NCBI GenBank assembly: GCA_963971425.1
Contig: OZ020517.1
Coordinates: 24,376,462-24,440,461, forward strand
Direction: 5' to 3'
Origin: Bryoerythrophyllum caledonicum
Taxonomy: Eukaryota > Streptophyta > Bryopsida > Pottiales > Pottiaceae
DNA length: 64,000 bases
A program made the translations under genes and the position numbers. This document shows, piece by piece, positions 11,047 through 23,285 of this stretch. Each line of letters opens with the position of its first letter. Within the stretch, counting starts at the first letter, position 1. Below the pieces are notes generated by a model. It saw nothing but the letters and a program-made list of their open reading frames with translations, ran no database searches and had not been told where the DNA came from.

Positions 11047-13719
11047 TTAACTCCTATGGATACCAAGACAGTTTCACACCAAAAACACTTCAAAATTGTT
11101 GGATTCTAGTGCAATTGTAAACATTAAAATTTTTATAGTAAACCTTTTTTCAAATTGACAGTGTAAATAGGGCTTCAAGTTAGGTTATTTTAGAAATAAA
11201 CTAGTAAAGTAACCTATGGCGGCTAGGAGATTTGAAAAGGTGTTTAGTTATACAAACGGTTAGGATTTGGGTAGTTTTTTTATAGTTATATGGCGGCTGT
11301 GACTTTTGAGATCCAGATTTGAAGCGGTGTCAACTAAACTTTCTAACCAACATAAGTAAGGCTGTGAAGAAAGAAGAACACCACACAACATTGCAGTTTT
11401 ATATTTTGAGTGTGTGAGTCCTTGTCGGTAAGCTTGAGTGCTAGTATTTAGAATAGGCTGAGTTATTGCAACACTGATGGATGTTCAAATCAAAGTCTGA
11501 TGAATTGTGCTTTGCAAGAATAATAATAACATTAATATCTATTATCAAAGTGTTGAATTTAAGAAGACTAGTTAACTGAGAGGAGTTTTGTCAATTAGAC
11601 TAAGGTAGGTGAGATACTGAATCATAGTTGATAGAGGTACAAAAAACAGGATCCAAGTCAAGTTGACTGATGAGGTGATGGAAGACCATGGTGATACATG
11701 AATGTGTAGTGAACAAAAGGGAGACTGTCAAATTGACATGGTTAACTGGAGCGCAACACATGTCAAATTAAAGTGTCACAGATGGGAAAGTGAGAGTTAT
11801 TTTTGGGAATTAAATTGTAGTTGAGTCAGTTGTATAATGAAGTAAACTGAACAATGCATTTCCCTATTAGCAAATTATTTACTGTGCACAATAGAATAAT
11901 TTGAATTATTAAATTAAATTAGAATGATGGCATAAGGAGATGCATCATTTGAAGGCATGGCGAGGAGCATGGCCTTGAAGAGTGTTAAGATGATCCCAGA
12001 GAGAGGAGTCTTAGTTAAGTGACATCATTGTGTAATTGTGAAATAGAAACCAATTGGATTCTGTAGATTAGTAGGCCTAACTAATTTAGTGGAAATCTAA
12101 TTGAAGGACTAGATACAAAATTAATAAATTAAAACTAGCATATGATTGATGAGAGATCTTGTGAGGATTGATCTCCCTCATTTAAGTATTGATTATTGTC
12201 GTTGTAATAATTTAGTTTCATTTCTTCTTGTAAGTCCATAAACGGTATTTACAATCAAGGGAGAATGATGTGAGAAAGAAAGAAATATGTAAATCCCGGG
12301 TATTATAATTATTATTAAAAATGAAATAGGAAGTTGGAAGTGAAAGATGAAGATGTATCGGAAGAGAAAAGCGGATATTGCTTGAGATAAGTAGATATCT
12401 TTATGTGAATGCCTTCTATAGATTGTGATTTATACATATTATAAAGTAAAGAAAATGGAAAGCAAAGTAATGGTGAAACTTGTCTATTGGACCAAAGTAC
12501 TGTCTATTTGACGAGGCTAGAACCGCCTAAGGGTGACATCCCTTGTTACAGTCGAATTGAATTACACCATAACCTTTAAGAGAATGGGACATGATAAGAG
12601 TGAGATTTAGATAATTTATAGTATAGCTTTGGGTTTACTTGGAAGAATACTTTGTGTATTGAAGAATTATCTTCTTGGTGAACTACAAGTGACCATTAAT
12701 TACACCAAAAACGCTAAACGAAAAGACCTTCTCCCGAACCAACCTTATTATGTAGCTTGGGGTTAATTAAAGGATTACAAAATTTAACACTACAGCAATG
12801 AATAAAGAAGGAAATAAAAACTTACATTTCAAGTTTTCAACATAGGATCTCAATTTAGACTTATTACATAACATACTCACAAAATTTTATAAACTTTGAC
12901 ACATGGATTGAAAGATCATAGTGTTTGAAGTCAAGCAAATAGTTCAAAGATCATGGTGTTTGAAGTCAAACAAGTGGTTTATTTTCTTCTCTGTGTTGAA
13001 TAGATCATGAGACTTTGACTTCACTTGGTCTCAAAGTTTTGCACTAAAGTACACAAGGTCTAAATCCATTTCCATAGTGTAAGCATGATGTTAGTTTCCT
13101 AAACACTAGTTTTTAGAGGTAGAAAAGGGGTGTAGCATATCCAAACAACTGTGCAAGGAGTAGAGGTTCAGAAATTGCCAATTCATGTTATAGTTTTGTG
13201 AGAACTTCATTTGTTTTAGATTGATAATCCGAATGGTCAATAAGAAGGTTTACACCACATATTGTTGTGGAAAGATAAAAAGTAAAATTATGAAGATCTC
13301 TAAGTTTTATATGGAAAGAAGAAGTTTTTTTGGTACCTTGCCTAACAATGTGTGACAATGTGTGAAAATGTTTGAGTTGGATTAATATGTTGTTTTTCAC
13401 TAAAGACAAAAACCCTTTTTTTTAATAATATGAAGGGAAAAAATATTACTTGCTAGTATTGAAAATTTCACATTCAATAGAGTGTCCTAGCAAAAGTTTT
13501 TGGAAGTGCCCAACACGCATGCTTTGTTTATTTGAAATCCAAAACCCTATTATTTTTTCATTTAATGTTGGATCTAGGAAAAAATTGCTCTCCCACTAAG
13601 ACCTTAATAATGCCCATCTACAATAAACATTTCAAAGATGAATGTTGGTAATTGACACTATAGGAACCCAACCAAACTTTCAAAAAGCCCATTTTTGACA
13701 CTTGATCCTTTAGGGTTAA
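11047..13719 (+). mobile_element. piggyBac-type MITE (TTAA family), split by an insertion
   Basis: Left border TTAACTCCTATGGATACCAA (11047) and right border CTTGATCCTTTAGGGTTAA (to 13719). The left part runs to about 11113 and resumes at about 12791 (GCAATGAATAAAGAAGG), exactly matching the continuous copy at 32637-33587. So a sequence of about 1.68 kb was inserted later. Net of that, the element is about 0.99 kb. No coding capacity. Confidence 0.75.
11114..12790. mobile_element. Unclassified 1.68-kb insertion inside the TTAA element
   Basis: Defined by interruption of the TTAA-family MITE. The ends (TTGTAAACATTAAAATTTT and AAAATTTAACACTACA) are imperfect inverted repeats, and GCAA occurs on both sides as a possible 4-bp duplication. 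There are no recognisable genes; the sequence is AT-rich and full of stop codons. The superfamily is unknown. Confidence 0.5.
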
Positions 13720-14849
13720 GCCTAATATCCACCAAAATCATTTACAGTCAAGTAGTATAGATCCTTGTTGTCTCCAATACAACAGGTAGTCCACAAAGAC
13801 CATGTTCCACTGGGAGACCCTATCTAGACGTGATACCTTGTCCCGGCGCAAGACCTATCCTGGCCCATGTTCCTTACTTAGTATTGCACCAAAATAGGAT
13901 ATTGCGCCTAAGTTTCAACTTCACAGGGTATCACATGTTTTCTTTTATATTGAAGGATACCAACATATGACACAGCAACCACTCTTTATTATACCAAACC
14001 TTGAATATGGATATCCAAAGTGCTTGAGAGACTATTGATTATATTTCTTCGACACAGATAATAGGGACTTTTTATCAAATGGTCAATTATTGGATCCCAT
14101 AGTTTACAACCAATTAGGATCTTTTGAATGAAAAGAAGGATAGTTGAGGGAGATTGATGAATGCTCCCTTTACAACAGCCCAATTAGTTCTATCTCTTAT
14201 CAAGAGAGGCTGCTATAATCAAGAAAATTTTGGTCTAGAAATGTGCAAAATTATGTACTTGGCAAGCCGAATGTTATAAACATGCAATTAAGCAATTATG
14301 CACTTGGCCATTTAAAAGTGCACTTGGGTACAACGGCGGCCATTGCAAACAAAAGTGGCAAACTTGCAAAAAAAAAAAAAATCAAAGAAAAAAAATGTTT
14401 TCCAAAGGAAAAATAATTGAGCTTCTGCAACAATATTACGTACAATCATGGTTGTAAATATTAGAAGCGATTTTTTGGCATTTTCAACTCATTTTTGGTG
14501 GCCCCTCGTTAATACTAGATAAATGTGTATTTAATATAGTTTCACAATATTTCAAAGATAGATTTGAAGGATTGTAATATACAAACAGGCGTAATCACAA
14601 AAAAACATACTTTATGTAAGGGTTGGCAATTGATTAAAAGATATTCTACGTAGTACATAATGCATACAATGGTGGAAACTAAATGTAGATGCTTCTACAA
14701 ATGGACCCAGCACCAATAGTAAAAATACCTTTACTCTATAGGATTAATGACATAACGTCTTATATCACCTTTAGAATATACTACTCTTACACATACACCA
14801 TATATCAATTACCATACACAACTAGTATACTCTCATAAAGGCACACTAT
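13720..14849. other. Repeat-derived spacer, no gene
   Basis: No gene supported. At 14274-14330 lies a segment (AAGCAATTATGCACTTGGCC) that recurs inverted at 18655-18700 (CACTTAGCCA reading on the minus strand). At 14445 TCATGGTTGTAAATATTAGA recurs directly at 18036. Confidence 0.45.
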
Positions 14850-15110
14850 CTACTCCATAGAATTTAGGGCTGCTTCCAAATGGTCGTCATCGATAGCTTC
14901 GGTTTGCATTGCAATATATTGTTGTATGTGAGCCTTTGCTGATTGAAGAATGCAAATCCTGCTTTCAACCTGCACTCCAAATACATTGCGCTTTTTCCAC
15001 CAGTTGGCCCCGAACATGGTTCTTTCCGATGAATCTACCGATGAAAAAATGCATGCATCTTTCTCTACCCAACTATGGCTCTCCCCAGATGGCTCCCATA
15101 ATGAATCCAT
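14850..15110 (-). other. 86-codon open frame of unknown origin
   Basis: Starts ATG 15110 (MDSLWEPSGESHSW) and ends EAALNSME. It abuts the truncated TTAA-family fragment at 15121. A Trp/Lys cluster (GANWWKKRNVFG) and an amphipathic stretch (AHIQQYIAMQTEAIDDDHLE) are visible, but no known domain. It may be a transposon ORF fragment. Confidence 0.25.
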
Positions 15111-15120
15111 GCAAGCGGTC

Positions 15121-15591
15121 AGGTTTACACCACATATTGTTGTGGAAAAAATAAAAAGTGAAAAATAAAAAGATATCTAGGTATTATTTGGAAAACAAGA
15201 AGTTTTTTTGGTACCTTGCCCAACACTGACTGACAATGTGTGAAAATGTTTGACCTGGGTTGGTATGCTATTTTTCACTAAAGACAAGAACTTATTTGAC
15301 AACATTAAGGGAAATAATATTACTTGCAAGTACTGAAAATCTCACATTCAACAAAGTGTCCTAGCAAAAGTTTTTAGACGTGCTCGACTAACCAGCTTCA
15401 TTTGAAATTCAAAACCCTAAAACTTTTTGATCAAATGTCCAATTTAGGTAAAAAATTGTTTTCCTACTAAAGTCTTGGTAATGCCTTTCTATAGTAAAAT
15501 TTTCAAAGAGAAATGTTGGAAATTGACACCATATGAACCTGACCGAACTTTCAAAAAGCCCTTTTTTCACACTTGATCCTTTAGGGGTTAA
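15121..15591 (+). mobile_element. 3' half of a TTAA-family MITE
   Basis: Begins abruptly at AGGTTTACACCACATATTGT, which is internal in the full copy at 32637-33587. Runs to the terminal CTTGATCCTTTAGGGGTTAA at 15591. The 5' half is missing. Confidence 0.75.
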
Positions 15592-15775
15592 ATATGCTAC
15601 ACCACTTCTACATCCCTAAACATTGGTGAAAAATGGAACTTATACCATATCTGACCTGATAATAATGAATCTAGATCATGTGTGATGCAATCTTTTGAAT
15701 CCAACTGAACTGAAACGTAGGGAATCCACTAAATCTAGGGAAGAAAATGAACCATGTTGTCTACTTGCTATTACT
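15592..15775 (-). repeat. Inverted fragment of the same TTAA family
   Basis: ATATGCTACACCACTTCTAC directly follows the TTAA of the previous fragment, and GGGAAGAAAATGAACCAT occurs near 15735. Both match the internal part of the family in reverse orientation, implying nested or back-to-back insertion. Confidence 0.5.
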
Positions 15776-16689
15776 GACACCATTGGAACTTGTTACAATT
15801 GCCAATAAAAGAAAGGATTTGTACATCCACATAAAGGTTATTCTACAAACAACATTGTATAGAAGATCAATCAACAATCAATCTTAAACTTGTATAAAAA
15901 TAAATGTTTACCTTAAAATACGTTGCAGGTGTTAGCGGTATACGCACTGATGCTTGATGGCGTTCAACATTAAATCACCATTCTGTTGTTGTTGTTGACC
16001 ATGTTTTTCAACCCTTCCCATTTTACCTGCAACACATGCATAAAATTGATATGGTAAACTATGCGATAAAAACTCCTAAGTATCTTCGTATTACATATCG
16101 CCCAAAATTTTAATATAATATGTAAAAAGTTTAAGCATAAGGAGAAACAAAGCAAAAGGCCCAATGTTCGAAAGTCAAATTTTGACTAGTATACTTCAGG
16201 CACAAGGTTCCAACATGGATATAAGGTTTCTATGCAAATCTAAAGGTCATTTCTCTTCCCAGTTTCTAAGGTCAGTCTCTTGCAATCTAAACCTTAAGGC
16301 CATGTGCATTTTTACTTCATTCACTTATTTCTGTCAACTTTGTATACTGTATAGATTGGAGGAAATTTGCATATCGAGGAGATTTTCGCAAATTTGGTAA
16401 GCTTCTAACTTTGTTTCTATTCTGCACATCAAGGAACTCCAGGATTAGATTCATGATGATTGAAGTTCAGTTAGAGTTACAATAGAGAGCAGTACCAATA
16501 CTAGTACACACAAATAAGGACATGAACTTAAGTATGTTTTAAATTGCACATTCAACAAAAGTTCAACATTCACACAAGATAGCAGTCAACAACTAGAGAG
16601 TGCTATTGAAATACTGACACAAAAACCACACAAAACTGAAGTCAAGAGAGTAGCTCATAAAATGGCTCTAAATTCTGAGTGTAGCACAT

Positions 16690-16800
16690 CAGCGCACTAT
16701 CTAAAACCCTAGCCTCTGCAACCAAACCCTAGCCGCCACTACCAAACCCTAGCCTCTGCAACCAAGCCCTAGCCGCCACTACCAAACCCTAGCCGCCGTT
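16690..16800 (+). repeat. Tandem AACCCTAGCC minisatellite
   Basis: Five to six units of about 19-20 bp with AACCCTAGCC followed by G/T-CC-A/G-C-A/T-ACCA. AAACCCTA cores resemble the plant telo-box often found in leaders of housekeeping genes. The array ends at CCATGG next to the CSLD fragment, but that ATG is followed after three codons by a stop. Confidence 0.7.
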
Positions 16801-16889
16801 GCCATGGATTTCGCGTGACGATCATGGAATAAACGTAGACTAGAGGTGTGGACGCGCACACCCCCAACTGCTGCTGCTCCTCCACCGAC

Positions 16890-17121
16890 CATATCCAGTT
16901 TCCGCATCGCTATGAGGGCGTTGACCCCAACGACCAGTACGCAAATCATAACACGGTCTCCTTCGATGTGAACATGCGTGCCTTGGACGACGGACTGTAG
17001 GGGCCGGAGAATGTGGGCACCGGGTGCGTGTTTCGCCGGATCTCTCTCTACGGATTCGATCCGCCCCGGTACAAGAAGCATTGCGGGTTCTGGGAGTCGG
17101 TTTGCTGCCGTGGAAAGAAGG
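16890..17121 (+). pseudogene. CSLD: Cellulose synthase-like D (CSLD/CesA) catalytic fragment
   Basis: One plus-strand frame reads [45 protein letters not shown] and [15 protein letters not shown]. This is the conserved stretch of the GT2 catalytic domain of cellulose synthases just downstream of the second catalytic region. YANHNTV with YGFDPPR favours the CSLD subfamily over CesA. A TAG interrupts the frame where the family has Gln/Met before GP. The fragment ends at a CCRGKK stretch and runs into a minisatellite, with no upstream or downstream exons in view. It is therefore a truncated pseudogene or transposed fragment. Confidence 0.85.
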
Positions 17122-17149
17122 TTACCGCGAATCGAAGTCAGTGTCTTAA

Positions 17150-17405
17150 AAGGAGCTGACGAGCGAGAGGATGATGCTAGCAAAGCGATACGGCGACTCC
17201 GTGATCACAGTTCGGCGATACCAAAGGGGTACGACTCCGTGATCGACGTTCTGCGGCAACTCCGTGATTGATCTTCGAAGTTGATAACGTTCTGCGACTC
17301 CGTGATGATGTTCTGCGACGTTGATAACATTTTGCGACGTTGTTGACATTCTGCGACTCGGTGATACGGCGACTCCGTGATCGAGGATCGACTCCGTGAT
17401 ACGAT
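17150..17405. repeat. GACTCCGTGAT minisatellite
   Basis: At least seven irregular units built on CGACTCCGTGAT alternating with GTTCTGCGACGTTGATAAC. The array runs straight into the assembly gap, so the true length is unknown and the gap probably results from collapse of this repeat. Confidence 0.8.
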
Positions 17406-17605
17406 NNNNNNNNNNNNNNNNNNNNNNNNNNNNNNNNNNNNNNNNNNNNNNNNNNNNNNNNNNNNNNNNNNNNNNNNNNNNNNNNNNNNNNNNNNNNNNN
17501 NNNNNNNNNNNNNNNNNNNNNNNNNNNNNNNNNNNNNNNNNNNNNNNNNNNNNNNNNNNNNNNNNNNNNNNNNNNNNNNNNNNNNNNNNNNNNNNNNNNN
17601 NNNNN
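17406..17605. other. Assembly gap (200 N)
   Basis: Exactly 200 N, a placeholder length rather than a measured one. Confidence 0.99.
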
Positions 17606-17624
17606 AGTTGAGAAAAGGCTCATT

Positions 17625-18040
17625 TTCATCCCTGCGTTTTCTAGATCAGCAGACTTTGACGTGAATTGGTGTCCAATTTTTGCATTTTAAAGGGTCTCAA
17701 TTAATTACCATAATGTTAAGCATGATGTTAGTTTGCAATATACCAATTCTTAGAGGTAGACAATGAGTGTAGCATATTCAAAAAAATTGTGCAATGAGTG
17801 GAGGTTCAAAAATTCTCAATTCACGTTATGGTTTTTGGGGAACTCGATATTGTTTTAAATGAGAATCCAAATGGTCAATGAGAAGTTTTACATCACATAA
17901 TGCTGTAGGAAAAATCAAAAGTGAATCATACGAAGATCTCAAAGTTTTATGTGGGAAGGTAGAGGTTTTTTGGGTACGTTGGCTGAAAATATGTGACAAT
18001 GTGTGAAAATAATTGACTTGGATTGATATGCTATTTCATG
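17625..18040 (+). mobile_element. Internal fragment of a TTAA-family MITE
   Basis: Matches the family from CAGACTTTGACGTGAATTGG through TTAGAGGTAGACAATGAGTG and AAGTTTTATGTGGGAAGG to TTGATATGCTATTTCATGG. Both ends are missing; the 5' side lies at the gap. Confidence 0.7.
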
Positions 18041-19901
18041 GTTGTTAATATTGGAAGCCATTGGACACGTGGAGGGAGTCGTTGCGCCAGATGATGAGCT
18101 CTGAGCCCTGGAGTTATATACTATAGTAGAGCATGCACGCAATTTAGGTGGCAAGTACGTTAGTATAATGCAGTTTGAGATGTGTCTAATGTTCGGTGGG
18201 TGGTATATATTTATATATTGGGTGGTCCATATGATATGTTTGATTTTAGCAATAGTGTGGAATTGCTTGATTATGTATGTTTTTGCATTATAAAATACAG
18301 TGAGGTACTTTAGACTGTCTTAGGAAATTGCGTATATATTTTTGTATCTCTTACACATTGTATTTGTAGTGCAGTACTCTAAAATCCTATAATAACTCAG
18401 AACACATTTATTAGCTCTTTGGGCACATGATTATAATTTTGTAGCAGGATTTGCAAACTAGATTAGAAATCATATATTTTCTAAAAAAAGGTAGCGAATG
18501 TAAAAAATATATTACTCATATGAACATGAAGATGCCAATGTTTGACACGACAAACACCAAAATTTTGTGACAAAAAACATACAGAACTTTTGCCAAATTT
18601 TGATTTAAAAAAAAGTTATGAGCAAATAACTTGCGGCTTTCTGCCAGCAACCAGTGCACTTGGCTAAGTGCATAATTGCTTAATTGCGTGTTTATAATGA
18701 AAGTGGTTGTTATAACAAATGCTATTGTAAAGGTGACTGTATCCACAATTCAAGCTTACTCATGTGTTGGTTTCCATCAACAAGCCTATGCCTTAATGAA
18801 AACTAAAGTACGACAACCCAAAAATAACCACTAAGGTATATCCACCATGACCGCCACCTTCCTAACACCGCCACTCTACATTTGGTCTCAATTCTACCCC
18901 ACATTCACCTCATTACCACCCAATCACTCTTTGTAAGCTCCAAATTAAGGCTTACTATTGGTCAAGACCCTTGACTTTTGGTAGGTGCTCACGGGGGGGG
19001 TATCTAGTGGCAAAATTAGGCTGAAGTGGCAGCACACTTTGAAAATTCATAACTAATTCAATTTTCGTTGAAAAAATATGAAATCACTTGGATTGAGATT
19101 GTAATTCTACTCTCTATTATTGTCAAACAAATGTATGATTATTTGCGTTCTCTGTATATGCACATTTCTTAATCTGGCGGTCATAGGCTCGTATATGTTG
19201 ACTAAATACAGTGACTTCTACTGGCTTCTCAGATTTCAGGATAGAAATATAGGTCGTCCATACATGTCAAGTGATGCATTGACCAATGAATTTCTAAGCG
19301 ATGTATTGAGAGCGTACATTCTCTTTGTGAATTTTACTAAATGTCTTGAAGTTGGTGGAATTGAATAAGTGGTCAGTCTTGGGTTGTCCTTTTGTTTCCA
19401 GCAACTCTTTCCAACTACCTCCCAAACACAGTGAATACCCCTAGTATTCATCATAGTGCATCTTTTACATTTGATTTGTGGTTCATATGTCCTCCACTGT
19501 GTGGCAGGGTTTCTTTTTTACCTGATTGGTGGGATCTTGAATTCCACAGCTTGGATACACCACCTTTCCAGTTATATCACAGATACTGCACTACTATTAA
19601 ATTCCAGATTAATCACCGTCTATGAATCATTCCTAGCATTTCCTGTGGTAGGTTCACTTTTCAGTGCACATTCATGCTGAGGAGCCTGGTCACACTAAGT
19701 CTGAAGTCCTACACTAATTTTAAAATCACATTGTCAACACGAGTGATAAAAGTCAGATATTGTGCTACAAGACAGGTGAAATCTGATTTTTGGTCATCAT
19801 GATATTACCAAGAGTTCGGGAACTGTGGCAGCATTTCACAATTTATGACACCTGAGGGTGACTGAAATCAATGAACATTGTGAAATCTATGGACATTTTG
19901 A
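18041..19901. other. Gene-poor AT-rich region
   Basis: Holds the inverted partner (18655-18700) of the 14274 repeat and otherwise random-looking sequence. Open frames of up to 82 codons near 19120-19680 show no recognisable domain or splice pattern, and I do not call them genes. Confidence 0.4.
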
Positions 19902-20690
19902 GGGGGTTTTCACACATGAACTATGGTACCAAGGTATCAAGTGCTACTAGCAACTTGATTGGTGTAGAGCCTCAAAATTGGCCTTGGTCAGGACCTTGGG
20001 GTTTCACACTTGGACCAAGATACCAAGGGCGTCTAAAATGCCGACATAGCAACACTTTTTGGAGGTTTTGGCGCCTAGAATTTGGCCCCTCAAATTTGGC
20101 CCCTCAAATTTGGCCCCTCAAAGGAAGTTTTGGTTTCTATTCTCGTTCGGACCCAACTCTTGCCAAGGTGCTGAACATTTCTTTCATGAAAATATTAAGA
20201 TTTGATAAGATCTCAACCATTAAATTAAAACAATAACTTATTTTACCGTGAAATATTTTACCCAATTCTTTATCCAATTCTTTTTGTCTAAAATTTTTAC
20301 CTGTAACTTTTTGTTCAATTTTTCACCTAAATGTTTAACCTAAATTTTTATGTGTCAGTGCTTGTACTAGAATTTTTTGTGTAATGAACATTTTGACCAT
20401 TTCTTGATTTTTTTTACCAAAAATATGTTTCCTAGTAGGCTCCATGGCTAGAGCATGTGAAGAAAATTTCATAAAAGCAAGACCCTTAAGAAGTAGAAAT
20501 TGACTTGGGATTTGCCAAATGGTATACGTAACGGCGTCTCAACTTGGTACCTTGGGCTTTCACACATGGACGGTCCCAAGCTCCACAAATTGCATATTCT
20601 AATATTTTTTTTCCAATTGAAAAACTCGACACCTCGGCATAGTTTGGTCCTTTGGTACCTTGGTACCATGGTCCATGTGTGAAACCCCCC
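19902..20690. mobile_element. 789-bp MITE with GGGGG ends and TGA duplication
   Basis: The left end GGGGGTTTTCACACATGAAC is continued by TATGGTACCAAGGTA, and the right end is its inverse (CTTGGTACCATGG then CATGTGTGAAACCCCCC). The inverted repeats are about 35 bp with few mismatches. TGA sits on both sides (19899-19901, 20691-20693). A 3-bp duplication and a G-run end fit PIF/Harbinger, and the end resembles that of the Harbinger relic at 1848. No ORF. Confidence 0.75.
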
Positions 20691-20739
20691 TGAAACTATA
20701 TTAGAGTTTTGCTAAAAGTAAAGCGAGGTGAGCGCATAT

Positions 20740-21010
20740 GTCATACCATACTTCTGATCTTATGTTAGAAATATCATTAAAAAATTGGGACCACATGGAT
20801 ATGGTGACTTGGCTTGGGAAAGGTGTGGGGGAACTACCGATCAATCCTTTGGGAACATAGGGTACCTTGGGGGAACAATAACTTGCATTGAATAGGGCCT
20901 AAGAGCATTGATTGCCATTACTACTCATGCATTGCATTGGTGCAAAAAAAATAGTATGAAACGCAAAATGATCTACTTTGGTGCAAAAACTAATTTCATC
21001 CTACCTTTCT
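20740..21010 (+). repeat. Dispersed repeat (with 34725-34950, and 26330-26470 inverted)
   Basis: Shared landmarks are ATTGGGACCACA, GCTTGCATTGAATA or TTGCATTGAATAGGGCC, ATTGATTGCCA(T/C)TA and AGTATGAAA. In the inverted copy these appear as CATGTAGTCCCAG and TAATGCAAGCTAAAGC. No coding content or clean ends. Confidence 0.5.
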
Positions 21011-21099
21011 CGTTTCTTTCTTCTTTGGGATATGTGCACGGTGGGGAGCTCCACATGCGAGTTGGCGTGCCCGTTGGGCCCGGGTGCTGATGCTCTAGT

Positions 21100-21532
21100 A
21101 TCCTACAGAAAGGGAGGATCCAAACCACTAAAGGAAGGGTCTAGTAAGCAACGTCTTTGAACAATGTATTGTCCGTCTTTCCATACATAAAAACCACGTC
21201 TGAAAAGAGGTTTTCTCTTATAAACCACAGACAATACATTGCCTAAGTCTCCTCATTGAACTAGCAGTGCGGAATCACGAAAGTTTTCCAACTTAATGTC
21301 ATTGATTATGAGCAAAATGATATACTGTACAAAGGAAAGTTGATGGATCAAAGTACAGGAGGTAAAATACCTAGGATGTCCTCCAAAGGTCTTATATTGA
21401 CAATTCCGCGTCAACAGTCATATTAAGTTCTGATTCAGTTCTGGTGAATAAGTTATTGTTCTGGACAGGAAAAAGGAGAATATGTTGCAACCACAAACCA
21501 ACTCTGGTCCTACTGGAAGTTACTAATTGATA
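21100..21532. other. 3' flank of KAI2, no gene
   Basis: No gene or structured element recognised. It should include the KAI2 3' UTR. Confidence 0.4.
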
Positions 21533-23285
21533 TCATGGATCTTCAATGCAGCGCAGCAGGATGGGCACCACTACTTCTGGGGAGGTCAGTTGCGGCAGAT
21601 GCCCTTCGGTTTCCATTATCTCCACTGATGACCGCCCGCCCAAGCTCCGGCTCATGTACTCCGCCACGTCAACTGGCACCGCCATGTCCTTCTGTGTTTG
21701 CAAAATGTAGCACGGCACTGTCACCTGCAAGAACCAGGAGGAGGTCAGTTATGGCCCATAATCACCCTACGGTACCGGGCCTTTTTGTGCGACAAGATCC
21801 GACCAGTGACCAGGCCCCGATTACGACACATCCAGTCGAGGAATTAAGTTCCGAATACGTGTCCGGTAATGTGCGAGCAGACCCAGATTATGGACCACAA
21901 CCTGTCTCCGGAAGATTATCGTTCTCATAACCAGGGGTTGCATGTCCCCATGATACGTAAAGCATGGAAAATTTATCGCCGTTGGCCCATGGTAGTGATT
22001 ACATGCCATAATCAACCTACTTTACAACATTATGGTGACTGACTTATCCAAGTTTGACCTGAAGATCCAACAATTTATGATGTGCTTGTCTAGGCGAGAT
22101 TATCGTTCTCATAATCAGCTGCTGGTTGCACACTACCTGGTGTTAAAACTGAGGTGATTACCTGGGGTAATATGCTGCGAAGGTCGCTTTGGAAGATGGT
22201 TTGGGCTACGCTGAGAGCCACGTCGGGCCGGATGGAGAACAGCGACCGGCTGAACTCCTGCACTGTGCCGGAGTCGGCATCGCCTCCCACCACGGCCGGC
22301 GCGAACCCCGACACCCACCCTCTGAAGTTGGACTTGATACTCGTGAACAGCTGGTCCAGATCGCTCTGCGTGAACCCTCCGTGATAGTCCGTGTCATTCA
22401 AGTATCTGTCGTGAAAGCAGATGCACGTGACGTCAAGGTTGTGTCCAGTTTTGATAAGATCCAACTGTTCACTTCATGGGCAGGCAGGCAGCCCACGATT
22501 ATGAACTATACCTTGTACTCACACCATACAAGGTTATGCCCACAATCAAGCTAGGGTTCCTTCGAAGTTATGATACCTGCCCCATCAGCCAACACTGTAT
22601 TCCTGACTTTAGGAGCACTCACAATCAACAAGTTCCTGAGACCATATAATGTTGCAGAATCTTGTCTTCTAGATCTATGCCACGGTGTCTGAGTTGTTGC
22701 AGAGTTATCTCACGTTACGTCCAGTGATATGCAGCTGTCTAAGCTGGGCATATAGTCACCTTAACGTCGACGCAATCACGACACGAATATGCACCATAGT
22801 CAGATAAGATTCAACTTCGGTTATTGCAACCAGACCTGATTATGGAACAGCCACGGCAAGGTGATAACGATTCTTGTAACGTAGAGGACTAGACTTGCTC
22901 ACCTCGGAGATGAAGCCAAGAGGATGAGCTTCTGGAATACCTCCGGGCGCACGATGGACGCCAAGCACCCCACCATCCCCGACATCGAGTGCCCCACGAA
23001 CACGCAGCTCTCAACGTCGAGCTCGTCCAGGATGTTGAGCAGGTCGTCCGCGTACGCGTGCAGCGAGGAGTAGCGCGCGAAGCTGAAGTCCGCGGTATCA
23101 GTGGTGCCCGCGCCCATCATGTCGTAGAGCACCACGCGGAAGCCGCGCGAGAGGAGCGACGGGACCACGTTCTTCCACATGGACTGGTCGCCGCCGTAGC
23201 CGTGGCTCAAGACCACCGTGACGTCGTCGCCGGCGCCGAGAACGCGGACATTGTGCGCTTCCAGCGTCGAGTTCGAAACCATCAT
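21533..23285 (-). CDS. KAI2: KAI2/D14-family alpha/beta hydrolase (karrikin/butenolide receptor), 3 exons
   Basis: Soluble alpha/beta hydrolase-fold receptor that binds and slowly hydrolyses butenolides and signals through the MAX2 F-box pathway. Exons 23285-22903, 22405-22162 and 21724-21533 join in frame at GT-AG sites to give 272 aa, the family's usual length of about 270. The catalytic triad is present: Ser100 in [10 protein letters not shown], Asp222 in [13 protein letters not shown] and His251 in [10 protein letters not shown]. Lid and core motifs [26 protein letters not shown] and [14 protein letters not shown] are strongly KAI2-like. Start: MMV at 23285 or 23282. [10 protein letters not shown] replaces the usual HGFGTDQSVW, with Tyr at the pocket Phe. 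Two introns are more than many seed-plant KAI2 genes have. Clade (KAI2 versus DLK-like) cannot be settled by eye. Confidence 0.93.

Noticed and set aside
20903-21091. GAGCAT ... ATGCTC pair as a 190-bp Harbinger MITE
   Set aside because: The left GAGCAT belongs to a dispersed repeat that continues across it at 34860 (AGAAAATTGATTGCC), and the flanks (TAA/TAG) do not match.
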